A stretch of DNA of 64,000 nucleotides, from the NCBI GenBank assembly GCA_954871525.1, contig OX940865.1, positions 15,452,606-15,516,605 on the forward strand, written 5' to 3'. The notes beneath the pieces are model-generated. The model searched no databases. It saw only the letters and a program-made list of their open reading frames with translations, and was not told the origin of the DNA. Below are positions 1 through 11,950 of the stretch, one piece after another. The translations under genes were made by a program, and so were the position numbers. The stretch comes from Parietaria judaica (taxonomy: Eukaryota; Streptophyta; Magnoliopsida; Rosales; Urticaceae). Every line of letters starts with the position of its first letter. Within the stretch, counting starts at the first letter, position 1.

Positions 1-209
1 GCTTGTATCGGCGCCATTTACGTTGCCATAAAAGTGACTTGAATGTTGGATAGCTTATCGGTAAACAACATTAAAAAAAAATAAAAAAATTGAATGTCTT
101 CTTCTTAGCGCCAATCAGAGCAAAAATACGGTTGATGGAAGCTTGCATGACTTGCACGGCTCGGCCGCTTTGTTGCCTTTCCCAGCACCAAAGTATTGTC
201 GACTCTCTC

Positions 210-2270
210 TGTAACGATCCGACTTTTTTAGATGCCGTCACTTACTAACTACTCTAAAACTCTTTGAAAATACTTGGCCATTTTTTTTATAACTTCAAAT
301 AAAGTAAGTAAATGCGTACGTAGTAAAATATTTATCAGGAATTCCTTTTTCAAAACCAAAATGTATATGAAATAAAATATGCGGAAAACGTCTTCACAGT
401 GATTACCCATTCACCCAATCCCTCGCACATCCTCCACCGTCACCGTCCAATCCACCACGAAATCATATCATAGGTTTCCTACCTACAGTACGAACGAAAA
501 ATCTTTTGTGTGAGCTTAAAGCTCAGTGAGATACAACTATTTTCTCACAAAATAATAATATAAAGAAAACATAACATGCAAATGTTCAATTATGCTTCAC
601 TTTTACGTTTTAGGAATCTATTACTAATCTTTTCCTAGGTGATCACCATCTTGTGTATGTACCAACTTGCGCGCAGGCTGTTGGATCGACGGGGTGTACA
701 TGTCCCGAAGTCCTAGGCCAATACATCTGGCGGTTCATGATACCGCATGATAAATTCCGTCATTAATACGCTCATCTCGGGAAGAAATCATAATTTGGCA
801 GTTTAGCTAAACTGCAAGATAAATCCCGTCCTCAATACGCTCATCTCGGGGAAAAATCTTAACTTTAAGAACCTCCTCGTGAGGTGTGGTACGACACTTT
901 ATTAATTTCTATGTTTCTCTTGTTCTTGTTATCATAAGCTTATGAACTAACAACATTCCGTATCTTATTCCTTTGGCTAAAGGAAAATAACATCTCTCGA
1001 CAATCATTCATGGTCGTCACATAATCAGCATCAATCTTTCATATTCATCTTTATATCATTAAATTATAATGACATGTATCAAACAATCATAACGAATGCA
1101 CATTCAATGATATCTAACACACATATCAACGGACAACACAATCAAACATATCAAGCAAAACTTTTATTTTTTTAAACTAATTCGTACTGCAGTGAGGTTG
1201 AACTCACCTGAAACGCTACGATCGTCTTACTAGCGACTCTGGCGAAGGCACCTCTACGATCGACGTTCCTAGGTAATAGATACCCAACTATGAATTAGAA
1301 CCGGGTTACTCATAAATATCCTAACACTTGGCTTAACGACTAAAACAAGATTTGTGCTTGTACGTATAAAAGGACTTTTTAGGTCTTTTCTCGATATAAT
1401 AAAATTGGTTACGAACTGTAAAAAGCGTTATGAACAAACTGCTATTATTTTTCAAAAACGAAGAAATTTTGTATTTTAAATTTTTTCAAAAGACAACTGT
1501 AACTATGAGATATACTGATTTTCCTGTTCGGCCAGAATCTTATAACTCGATTTCGGGCTAGATCCCGAACGATTTTCAAATTTCTTAAAACACAAAACAT
1601 TCTCGAAATTGGATTCTCCATATAATATATCTCTGCATAAAATCTCTAATTCGTACTTTATGAATTTTAAAACTAAAAAACGAAAATCTGATCTGCAGAA
1701 TTTTATCGTTTTTTTTTCTTCAGAAGATTGAAAAATTGAAAATACGATTTCAAGCGATTCAGAACTCCAAAAATTATGAAATTAAATCTGGGACTTATAT
1801 GAACCTAATCGAGGTTGTGGTTAAAATTTCAGCCAAAAACGATGCGTAGTTTGGGAGATAAAATTTCGACAAAATTCTGCTACTCGGGATTACGAAAATA
1901 AAATTTGATTTAATAAGATAAGCATACTTATACCTTGATTATGGAAGAAGAAGAATAAATTTGATGGCTGGTGAGATTGAAGACTCGTGAGTTTTTCACT
2001 ATATCCTCTCTATAAAATTTCTAGGTTTTGGAGAGAATGAGGCTAGAGAGACTTTTGAAAAATATAAAACTCTAAGCCTAATATAAAACCTAAATAGTTA
2101 TTAATTTTCGCAGCTCCCTTTTTCTTCCCAAAAAAATATTTTTTTTTTTAATAATCTACCAAATCTTTGATATATTATTTGCTTTAAAAATCCTAAATTA
2201 ATTAGAAAGAAATATAGAATAAAAAAGTACTCATTCTATTTTCTATCTCTAGAAAAAGTGGGATCTCACA
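210..2270 (+). mobile_element. Solo LTR, Ty3/gypsy-like
   Basis: The stretch begins TGTAACGATCC and ends GGATCTCACA, the TG...CA form of an LTR. It is flanked on both sides by the same 5 bp, CTCTC (205-209 and 2271-2275), the duplication size left by LTR retrotransposons. No primer-binding site, coding domain or second LTR follows, so it reads as a solo LTR left by recombination between two LTRs. A shortened relative with the same start and a similar end lies at 38697-38931. At about 2.06 kb it is long for an LTR. Assignment to gypsy rests only on the TGTAACG start, which is common in plant gypsy LTRs. The CTCTC duplication lies in a CT-rich context, so chance is not excluded. Confidence 0.65.
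740..870. repeat. Imperfect tandem duplication inside the solo LTR
   Basis: Two copies of a unit of about 65 bp containing 'AATACGCTCATCTCGGG' sit head to tail, differing at several positions. Short tandem duplications are common in LTR U3 regions, where they may carry enhancer elements; that role is an inference. Confidence 0.6.
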
Positions 2271-2290
2271 CTCTCTCTTGGGTTTGAACA

Positions 2291-2612
2291 CGGCTCGAAA
2301 GCATAAAGAGAAACACACTCACGTTCCTTTCTCTGTTCTCCTCATCGTCTTATACTTCATCTTACACGACCTCATCATATACGGCATCGGTGTACACGTG
2401 GTCGCCGTACATGGCCTCGTTGTAGACAGCTTCGGGGTACTCCGCCTCATAGTACAAGGGCTCACCGCACTCATCGTGAACAAGTTCTTCGTAGGCGATC
2501 TTGGCGTACTCTGCCTCACCTTCAACAAACTCGTCGTACTTCGGGATATCCACTTTGAGGGCGCTTCCCACCAAGCGAACTCCGGGGCCGCCTCACGTGA
2601 CTGTAGACTCCA
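2291..2612 (-). pseudogene. Decayed gag fragment related to the LTR element at 50729-52215
   Basis: Read on the minus strand, this matches the middle of the gag-like ORF at 51110. The bases for R-x-A-A-P-E are followed, after a one-base frame change, by VDIPKYDE and then an acidic, tyrosine-rich tract with repeated V-Y-x-E/D-A steps. A stop interrupts the tract near 2360. No LTRs or pol domains adjoin it. It starts just outside the target duplication of the solo LTR and runs on the opposite strand, so it is probably a separate insertion remnant. The + strand ORF over this region is an antisense shadow. Confidence 0.6.
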
Positions 2613-4194
2613 TTATAATTTTTAAAAAATAGAAAATGATAAAATCTCCCATATAATTTTAATTATTGAAAATTACATAGAATTTTTCAACCATTAAAAA
2701 AAAACACTTGTTTGAAATTTTGTTGGTCCCTAAAATACTCATTCACTCCTGGGTTTTCCGGCCCGTTGGCCAGATATCTTCCGGTACCTTAATTAAATTT
2801 ATTTTACATGTTATTCTTGCAAGAGTACATATTCGGTATGAAAATATTATGATCCTTTGTTCAGTACTTCCAAACAAAAGAAGCAATAATCCCTAGCTGA
2901 TCGTTAAGTTTCAGAATCAGCAAATTTGACACATTTTAGGTAGATTCAATTTGACATTTGAATTTGAACTAATTAATAAAAAATTCTCAAGTGGGTACTA
3001 TATATATATATACACATATATATACGTAGGTGGATATGACTTATGAGGCTTCCAATGAACCAGAAAACGTGGAGTACATTTGATCATAACAATCAAATCA
3101 AATAAATTGGAAAAGAAATAATTAATTAAACTTTTTGCAAATATTCTTCAAATTATTGGTTTCCATATATATATATATATATAGTAGTTCTGCCTTTTTG
3201 TTTCTAAATTGGAAAGAAGATTCTACAGAGTACAGATACAAAATTACAAACCATTCATCAACGTGAGACATTATTTAAATCAACTTTTTTTTTTTGAATC
3301 CAGGATATTTAAATCAACTTGTTTACACATACTTGTGTGTGAATACGAAATAAAAATGTCGAATATGAAATCAATATTGATATGATCACGTAGTAGTCTT
3401 TATTATTATTTTTTTCTTCCAGATTTATTATTATTATAACAAAATTGACAAGCCTATAAATTATGGAGGCTTGAATTCAAGGGCAATCCCATAATTTTCA
3501 ATTTTTTTAGTAGATTCGGTTCTTCTATTACGTTTTTTATTTTCTCGTTAGGGAACAGTTCATCTATCACGATTTTGGTACCTAAAAAATACAATCAAAA
3601 TATGAAATTTGAATGATATTATGCTAGTTTATGTCTAGATTATGTGGCATAAATTATAATCGCTAGATTTGTTTGTCAACCAAGTTTCCCTTACGTTCAA
3701 CTATAAAGAAAAAGATTGATTGTCGTACCATCCTTTCCACAGTTTACATTATATTTAAGTTTACATTTTATATAAAAGTTTTAAACTAAGAAATCAAAGT
3801 CAAAATTGTAAGCCTCGTGTAAAAGGACAAGAATAGTGTGATTTAAATGGCAAATAAAATAGGTTAATAGACCATTCAATTGATAGCTTATATATCTTGC
3901 AATGATATAACTGCGTTTCATTCGTTTGCTTTTCTCTTTCGTTACATCATTGCTTATGAATTTACATTTAAAAAAAAAGGGACCTACTAAAATTTTGAGC
4001 ATATTGAAGAAATTGAAAGAAATAACAAAATGAAAAGGGATAGTTATAACTTGATCAACTATTAAGGTGATTGAATCCAACATATGGGAAAATTAAAATA
4101 TACTTTTAGGATATATATAAAAAATTATAATATATTGACCTTAACCAAAGAATTGTGACAATAAGAAGAAGATGGTTAAATTTAACATTTTTTT
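2613..4194. other. AT-rich spacer
   Basis: No coding sequence is supported here. The stretch holds short TA runs (around 3000-3020 and 3168-3182), a 15-bp direct repeat (TATTTAAATCAACTT) on either side of a poly-T tract near 3273-3322, and ordinary AT-rich sequence. Confidence 0.6.
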
Positions 4195-4396
4195 AATGGT
4201 GAAAAATAACGAATGATATTGTCTTATATTTACGCTAAGATATATATTCACGTATAGCAGATATTGTCTTATATTTAACTTACTCCGTCAAGCAGATATT
4301 GTCTTATATATTCACGTATAGCAGATATTGTCTTATATTTACGCTAAGAAAAATAACGAATGATATTGTCTCATATTTAACTTACTCCGTCAAGCT
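4195..4396. repeat. Higher-order tandem repeat
   Basis: The core GATATTGTCTTATATT recurs five times in about 200 bp. It alternates with two kinds of linker (TACGCTAAGA and TTCACGTATAGCA) and with AACTTACTCCGTCAAGC, so the array is built from reshuffled sub-units rather than one clean period. No coding potential. Confidence 0.8.
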
Positions 4397-4639
4397 AATT
4401 ATAATCTCCAAACATGCCATTTTTTTCTTTGGTTCTTTAATGCGCCAAAGCATCTGAAACTTGATTATTTTTCATTCAACATGATAGATGAAATAATCTC
4501 TATCCTATAGTAAAGTTATTCTCTAAGTCCCAAACATAATAAAGGTTAAATTAAACCTTAATAGCTAAATGAATTCACCTTGGAAACTAAAGTGCATTGT
4601 TAGGGTTAAATAGGAAATTACCATTAATCAATAATTAAT

Positions 4640-5433
4640 GAGTTAATTGCGGCAATAATGCACAACCTTTGGTCAAGAGGGGTTTTAGGTCCCCAACCTT
4701 TCAAAGTGGGAAAAAATACACAACGTTTGTTGAATGTAAAATCCGTTGGTCCTTCTGTTAGGGACGTTAACTTCTGCGGACGTGGCATCGTAAAACTGCC
4801 AAATGGATTGTCAATTTCTAATATTAATTACATAACCTAATTGATAAGAATAAATTTAAATATTTTAATTATGATTCAAAAAATAAATTAAAACTTTAAA
4901 TTAACGAGCAATACTTATTTAACGCGTAGTTCTTATTTTTGAACTCGTACTTCAATATTATTCACATCTTTACTATGTCATTTTTTTAAATTACAATTGT
5001 TTTCAATAATCGGTCATTTTTTTCAAAATTCTAGTCGTTTCTAATAAACCGTCGTTATGTAATCTTTGCAATTTTGTCGTGTTTAATAATCCATAGTTTT
5101 TCAAAAAAATTACTCATGTTCAAACGAAGAGCCTGTTAGATTTTTATGGGGAGTAAAACTTATTTATTTAATTTAAAGTTTTACTTTTTTTGAATCATAA
5201 TTAAAATACGATTTAATTTATTCTTATTAATTAAATTATACAATTAATATTACAAGTTGGCAGTCCATTTGACAGTTTAACGATGCCACATCAGCAGAAT
5301 TTAACATCCCTAACGGAAGGACCAACGGATTTTACATTTAACAAAGGTTGTGTATTTTTGCCCACACTTTGAAAGGTTGGGGACCTAAAACCCCTCTGGA
5401 CCAAAGGTTGTGCATTATTACCGCTATTAACCC
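4640..5433. mobile_element. Mutator-like (MULE) non-autonomous element with about 200-bp TIRs
   Basis: Long inverted repeats start GAGTTAATTGCGGC on the left and, read on the other strand, GGGTTAATAGCGGT on the right. They remain alignable for roughly 200 bp, including matching blocks around AAAACCCCT and GTTAGGGA. A perfect 9-bp direct duplication, ATAATTAAT, flanks the element (4631-4639 and 5434-5442); 9 bp is the Mutator-superfamily size. The interior is AT-rich without a transposase. The left end of a larger element at 44328 starts almost identically. Mutator assignment follows from duplication length plus long TIRs. Confidence 0.85.
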
Positions 5434-5590
5434 ATAATTAATTAATGTCATGCAATATTGACACAAAATAAGAGATAGTTAAATTTAGCTTGGTCAATAA
5501 TTAGGTGATGTTACACAAAATTTTTAACAAAAAGAGGATAAATAAAATTCATTTATTTGATCAAAAGTATTAGAGTGGGTGGGATGAACC

Positions 5591-5772
5591 AATGTATTAA
5601 ATTTCTCGAATATCCATCGGCATGTCCATCGAAAATCTTTTTTCGAGGATATGCGAAACGATATATCCATCGGCATATCTATTGATTTACCTATGAGATT
5701 CTAATCGACAAGCGATATATCCGTAAAATGAAAAGTGCGAAACGACATCGTCAAGCGGTATTTAAAACCTTG
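5591..5772. mobile_element. hAT-like MITE, CAAGGTTT-type ends
   Basis: The element is flanked by GATGAACC at 5583-5590 and 5773-5780, an 8-bp duplication. Its right end reads CAAGGTTTTAAATACC on the minus strand and its left end (C)AATGTATTAAAT, so the TIR is diverged. The interior repeats short words such as ATATCCATCGGCAT and GCGAAACGA. Similar ends (CAAGGTTC) delimit the larger element at 14821-15569. Confidence 0.7.
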
Positions 5773-6721
5773 GATGAACCTATCTAAGAAATAAATTACA
5801 ATTAAATTACGTGAAAGTCTTAAACTTGAACCACTGGCTGTAATATAAATTAAAATTTTACTTGCAAAATAACTTTTAAGTTTTAAGTTTTAACTATATT
5901 TAGTTAGCAACTTGCTCGAGATCGCAAATTTTAAATTATTTTATTATTAAGGACAATATCTTATGGAATATATTATTAAATAAATTTGAGAAATTGATGG
6001 GTTATCGTAAACTTAAATCTATCATGTCAGACTGTCAGTAACTGTAAGATATATACGACAACCTTAGTTACTGATAAAATAGTAATATATTAATGTATAG
6101 TATATATAGTACTATTAAAATTCATGGTAACACTTAAAAGGACAACTTTAATTGCTAGTTGTTCAGTAATATATTATGACATTCTTACATTATTAATTAT
6201 ATATATATACACATTGGGGGTAATAGAAAATTACCGTCTGAAATTTAATTTTACGGATATACAAAGCAATATGAAATATATGCTGATGGAATTTTCATAA
6301 GATTTTAAAACGCATCGATAATTATAATTATATATTACTTTAAAGTTGTGGACTATAGTGTTTTTCAAAATTAAATTGTTTTATAGTTTTTTTTAATTGG
6401 CGGATGGATTGCGGGTCACCCTCAGATCCATATAGGATCAGCCAGGTTAATCACGGTTTAATCACGATAAACCGTGGTTCACGGTTATCCAGAGTTATAA
6501 AACTAACTTACAAAGATTTAAGATATTAATTTAACATAACATGTGGATAGTAAAATATAAGATTAAACAGAAATTAAATAATTATCACTTTGACGTTTTT
6601 CCCTAGCTGTACGTGAATGTCTTTATTCACCTGCATTTGTTATGTTTTTTTTTTGGGCTCATTTAATATTACCACAAACGTGGAAACTCATCAGAAACTT
6701 CATCACTCTCCATACTTTTGT

Positions 6722-6729
6722 CTATAAAT
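6722..6729 (+). promoter_or_regulatory. TATA box of the carbonic anhydrase gene
   Basis: CTATAAATA lies about 90 bp upstream of the ATG at 6815, followed by a CT-rich leader (TCTCTCTCTC) and CAAAC just before the ATG. Position and sequence fit a plant core promoter. Confidence 0.7.
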
Positions 6730-6814
6730 ACCTCGAAACAAATATAGCAATTGCTCATATCACAATTCATCACAAATAATTTTCTCTCTCTCTCTTCAAA
6801 TTTATTGCTCAAAC

Positions 6815-7535
6815 ATGAACTGCTTTCAAAGCAAACTCTTCAAAGATTCCTTCTTTTTGCTCTTTATATCCATTATTCTCTTCTCTTTTTCATTCACCTC
6901 AGTCTCGGCTCAAGAAGTTGGTAAGTACATATACATGTGTGTGTATATATTTCTCAACATCAAAATCACATTATCTGATAAAAATACGACGTCCGAAACG
7001 TATGACTCGGCTTCATATGTATATCATTTATGCATGTCATGCTGCTCGAACCTTGCATCCGAAATATAAGTTCGAATACTCAATCATGCATTGATGTTAC
7101 CCTAATTGAGGAAATATGTCTTTGTGTTCAGAGGACGAAAGCGGGTTTGATTACCAAAACGGAGAAAAGGGTCCGCACCGGTGGGGACAGTTGAACAAAG
7201 AATGGGCTGCTTGTAACGGCGGAGCAATGCAATCTCCGATTGATTTATCGATCGGGAGAGTGAAGATTGTGTCAAGGCTCGGCGAGATGTCAAGAAACTA
7301 CAAGCCTTCCAATGCTACCGTCAAGAATAGAGGCCACGATATCTCGGTAATGATTATTTAAAAAAAAAAAAAAAAAACAGATCCTAGAGTTAGACCTAAC
7401 TTGTTATTTTTTAATTTACAATGAAATCATGCATCATGTACATAGTTTATTGTATTTTGTCCTTACTTGTAGTTGTAGATTCGTCAACTTCTTATTAACC
7501 GAGTCATATATTAGCTGTTTTTCCTATCTAGTAAG

Positions 7536-7595
<60 letters not shown>

Positions 7596-9358
7596 ATACT
7601 TAACGTGAAAACAACCACTTTTGGGTTTAGTGCCTCGACATATATCACCAACTCGCAACTGCATTAAGCAGCTGTTTTCTTTTTCTATTTTCCTTTTATT
7701 ATAATTTAATATTAGACCCTTTTATCAAGAGTATAAAGTGGGCCAAGTCGGCCACGACCCACCGACTTTGCCTCGACTTGTAAAAAAAAAGGTTGAGCCT
7801 GGCTCGCAACTGTTTTTTTTGTGAGCCAGGCTAGGTTGGATCCTATGAATAAAGTTACATTTTCCGTATTACATTTGTAAATGTTATTGAAAATTTAATG
7901 CATTATTTATTCAAAATTCCTTAGAGTTATTATAAGTTGATGACCAATGTCTGATGTTATCTGGCATTAATAGACCAATTGTTTTATAACAAAAAAATGA
8001 TTACAAAATCCCATTAGTTTTAAGCTGGCATTTGAGGTCTCCCACTCATGGTTTCTTCTTGTTAATTATTTATTCTTAGTTTTTGAGCTGGTTCATATGA
8101 ATTAATTAATATAAATATTTTGGTGCAGATTCAATGGGACAGTGGCAAAGTAGGGTACGTCAGGATCAATGGCACTCAGTATTATCTCCAACAAGCTCAT
8201 TGGCATTCACCTTCCGAGCATACTCTCAATGGAAGGAGGTATATTATATATATATATAATTAATTGGTACGATTAAAACACTTATAAGTAGTAATAATTA
8301 TAATAATAAATGTTTATTTTGTGCTTTAATTAGGTATGATATGGAGCTGCATATGGTTCACTTAACTGAGGAGAATGTGCAAAACAAGATTGCTGTGATT
8401 GGTGTCTTGTTCAGGCTTGGTCGCCCTGATGCCTTCCTCTCCAAGGTATATATAAATAATGAATTAGAAATTCCAACTAGATTAGCACCTAAGAAAAAAG
8501 AGACGCAAAAAAAAATTAAAAAAAAATGAGCCTTATAATAATATAAATAATTAAAAGAGTTTAATACATACAAAAATCGAAAGGCGCAGAAAACTAGAGA
8601 TATTGAATTTTTTTTCTAGTTCTTTTCGTTTCCTAACATGTTTCAATCTTGGGGGTTTTCAGTTGATGAAAGATATAGTAGCCATGAGTGACACAAAGAA
8701 TCACAAGCATATGGGAGTAATTGACCCGAGAGATATCAAGTTGGGCGGCAAAAAGTACTATACTTATATTGGTTCACTAACTGTTCCTCCATGCTCTGAA
8801 GGTGTTATTTGGACCATCAATAAAAAGGTTGCTTAATTAATTTACCTTTGTCATATCGTTTATAAATAATATTTTCTTACCCTTTTTTTTTTTACGTACA
8901 AAATCTAGTTTTAAATTTGTCTAAGACTTGGAAAACATTTCAGATCAAGACAGTCTCGAGGGAACAAGTTCAACAACTTCGCGTGGCGGTGCACGACGTA
9001 AGTGTATTGATATAATCGATTCCGAATTACAACTCATTTATGATTAACAGCTAAGCAATACTATTTTGCTGCATATTTTCCTTAAATATTCATGGATTAT
9101 AAACACTTTAGATTGAATAGTCGTTGCTAAAAAGTCGTGCCTTTAAGTCGTTGTCGCGATTGATAACCTGTGGCAACGACATAATGTCGTTGCTAAAGGC
9201 GTACCATTTTTTTTAAGTATCATAAGCTAGCCTATATCGTCCGTTTCCATAATTTTTTTTCTTCTTCTATTTTGCAGCATGCGGAGCAAAATGCAAGGCC
9301 TGTGCAACCGATTAACAGCCGAGACGTTCACTTAGTCCGCAGACGTACTCCTTTGTAA
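6815..9358 (+). CDS. Alpha carbonic anhydrase, secretory (7 exons)
   Basis: Catalyses reversible hydration of CO2 to bicarbonate, probably in the cell wall, secretory route or chloroplast after ER import. Exons 6815-6920, 7132-7346, 8129-8238, 8334-8445, 8663-8827, 8944-8997 and 9278-9358 join on GT-AG borders and stay in frame, giving 280 residues, a normal plant length. Residues 1-32 form a hydrophobic signal peptide ending SVSA. QSPIDL lies at 69-74. The zinc ligands fit His131 and His133 (HWHSPSEH) and His150 (ELHMVHL); Glu137, Thr221 ([10 protein letters not shown]) and the proton-shuttle His104 are present, and Cys63-Cys225 can form the conserved disulfide. All catalytic residues are intact, so it should be active. 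Intron 2 (7347-8128) holds a TA microsatellite and a short GC-rich hairpin near 7797-7834. Some family members serve as storage or nectar proteins; the sequence cannot decide that. Confidence 0.95.
7541..7592. repeat. (TA)n microsatellite in carbonic anhydrase intron 2
   Basis: An almost uninterrupted run of about 26 TA units, likely polymorphic in length. Confidence 0.95.
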
Positions 9359-9926
9359 TACATTATGTAATTTATAATTATTCATATAAAATTCTCAAGC
9401 CAATTTTGTTTCATTACCAATAATTTATCGTATATATAGAAGTTTTCATTTCACGTGTTCTGTAAAATTTTATATTTTCCCCCTGTGTATTGTTCTTAAT
9501 TGCTGTATAGCCACTTCATTATTGTTATAAATGTTGTTTATTACTACTATATCTAGTTGTCTATTGCAAGTATAAGTTTTATCTATTAATAAAGGTAACA
9601 CTTATAAAATCATACATATGCAAGAAAATAAAGAAATCACTCTTCGAAATACTTTATGTCAAGAGAACATACTAATTTTATTATCCAAAATTAAATTTGA
9701 GCGACATATAATTATTAAGTTTAAATTATTATTCGAGATTTGGGAAAATTACAATCAAGGTTAATTATGGTCATGAGAAAAATATTGTAAAATTTAAGAA
9801 TCCATTCCGCATCGTATTATCACTATATAATATATATATGAGTTTATATGAACTTGATCTATTTTCCGTTTGTAGTTGTACTACTTCAACTCACCGGAGT
9901 TCACTATTCACAAAATTTCAAACCTC
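9359..9926. other. Carbonic anhydrase 3' region and AT-rich spacer
   Basis: The 3'UTR probably occupies the first 200-250 bases; AATAAA-like signals occur near 9590. Beyond that I see only AT-rich sequence up to the MITE at 9935. Confidence 0.5.
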
Positions 9927-9934
9927 GTTATGCC

Positions 9935-10219
9935 CAGTGGCGGAGCTACATGTGCACTATGTGAGTGCATGTGCATACGCTCACTTCAAACAAAAAAAAA
10001 ATATTTTTAGTTGATTCGACTATTCTCATTCTTTGTCCCTTCTTGACTCGATAAATCTATTCTACTATCCTTCAAAAAGTAATATTATCTATATATATAA
10101 TGCCTAATTGTCGTTTTAATATAGTTGTTTATGGTTTTTGTTTGTTAACGTATCTGAAAAAAAATCTAATGAAATATGCTATATGTTTCGCCTGAAATTA
10201 ATGTCTAGCTACGCCATTG
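9935..10219. mobile_element. hAT (Tip100-like) MITE
   Basis: The left end starts CAGTGGCGGAGCTAC and the right end, on the other strand, CAATGGCGTAGCTAGAC. A perfect 8-bp duplication GTTATGCC lies at 9927-9934 and 10220-10227. CAGTGGCGGA-type ends with 8-bp duplications are typical of Tip100-group hAT elements. It is 285 bp with no coding capacity. Related ends occur at 54612 and 59456. Confidence 0.85.
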
Positions 10220-10227
10220 GTTATGCC

Positions 10228-11950
10228 CGTCAATATTTATTAAAAATGATTATTTCTTTTAATGAAATTCAACAAAAAATTGTTAATATTTAACGGAAAA
10301 GAACGTATAGTGAGTTATACATATGTTAAACTTCAAGAGGTATATGTAAGTGATTATATGATATTCACGCAGTTCAGTTTCATTAATAATAATATATATA
10401 TATAATATAGCCACCATGCAAAATACATTTTACTTTTTATTTGAGAGTCAACGAAGAATATCCTTATTCCTTAGGCAAAAAGTTAATTAGGTCAACATAT
10501 TTTTCAAAGATCAACGTCATAAGCAGTACATATTGGAAAATTGACATAATTATTTAATAAATGTTGTCGCAATCTCATATGATCTTTGATAGTTGATAGG
10601 GCACCTGACGTATATTTTTTTTATTTTTTAAACGACGAGCAAGATGTATATTTGACCCTAAAACCTGCAACCAGTATAGTAATAAGAAGAAGAAAAACAA
10701 TAGAAATTACAAATACAATATTGAATAATTACTATAGAATATATCACAAGTTGATCCTGAATTCGCCGGAGAATAGGTAAATAAAATTTTGAAGCCCGCC
10801 AACGAAGTCATTATCGGTTTTTTTTTTTTTTTCTTCGCAAAAGTCATTATCTAATTTATAACGATAAATATGACTTAAGCTACTCAAATTTTTACAGCAC
10901 TAATATGAATGAATCGTCTAGTGTTTTTAAAAGTTAAGTATAAATACAATATATTATTGTAAGATATAATTTGTTTTAGTTAAGGCCTTGAAATTCAAAG
11001 TTCTAGGCGTATGTTTTCCAGCTTATGCTTATAGTGAGGACTGACTCGGATCATGATTATATATTATAATTGATTTGTCTGTTTTGTGTCAATTTTTTTC
11101 AAAAATTACTCATTGTGTGTATTTTTTACTCACACAAATGAGCATTTCTTAAAAAGTTTGACACAAAAATGAGTATTTCGTAACATTTTCATTTTTTTTA
11201 TTTGAATTGTGGCACACAATTTTTCATTTGCGCCTCTACTAATTAATAATTTTTTTGGTGAAGTTTTACATGATAAAATTTTTAAATAGCTCGAATTAAA
11301 TTCATCTTACTCATGGTCCACAAAAATAATGATTATGCAGATTTATGTAGGAATAAAATCAACATCTTACGCCTATCACTTATCATATATTTGGAAAACC
11401 TGTTTGAAATATAAAATTTATACACGTCATAAATTGCAACGACTACGGACTAGAATCAACATTTGAAATAATTTGATGATTACGAGATACATTACCGTGT
11501 ACATACCTAGCTAAAATATATATTAATATTACGTGGTGCTTTATTTTATAAATTATTATAATACGTAACATGTGCATGCATGTCTAAGTTGTCTTGTTTT
11601 GGAATTAAATTATTATATGAAGGTTTATGAGATTAATTCAACTTAGTGAGTCTCAAATTCAAAGTTTTGTACGTTTAATTTCTTAAGCACTCCATTAAAT
11701 AACATGTTAGGTTGATAAGTAGCTAGCGAGTCCTTGATATAAGCGTGTTGATGCGCTTAGGGCTTCAAATATTAAGTGACAATAAAAATTATACTTAATA
11801 TAAATATATTATATTTATATATTCGAAACATACAAAACTCATACTGAAAATTACCTATATTAGCAGTCCAATCATATCATCATCACACGTCACTCGGATA
11901 CAACCATAAGTAAATATTTTGACCTTGAAGAATTGCGAGTTTTATGAGTA
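10228..11950. other. AT-rich spacer
   Basis: No gene is supported. The stretch contains scattered poly-A/T and TA runs, and a hairpin listed separately. Confidence 0.5.
11085..11166. repeat. Short inverted repeat, arms of about 36 bp
   Basis: TGTGTCAATTTTTTTC and following bases pair with a copy ending AAAGTTTGACACA. A further partial copy of the right arm (GACACAAAAATGAGTATTT) follows at once. A similar sequence recurs at 40148-40195, so this is a dispersed repeat, perhaps a MITE end. Confidence 0.65.

Noticed and set aside
2278..2625. + strand ORF of 115 codons
   Set aside because: Antisense of the gag fragment on the minus strand; no start context or domain.
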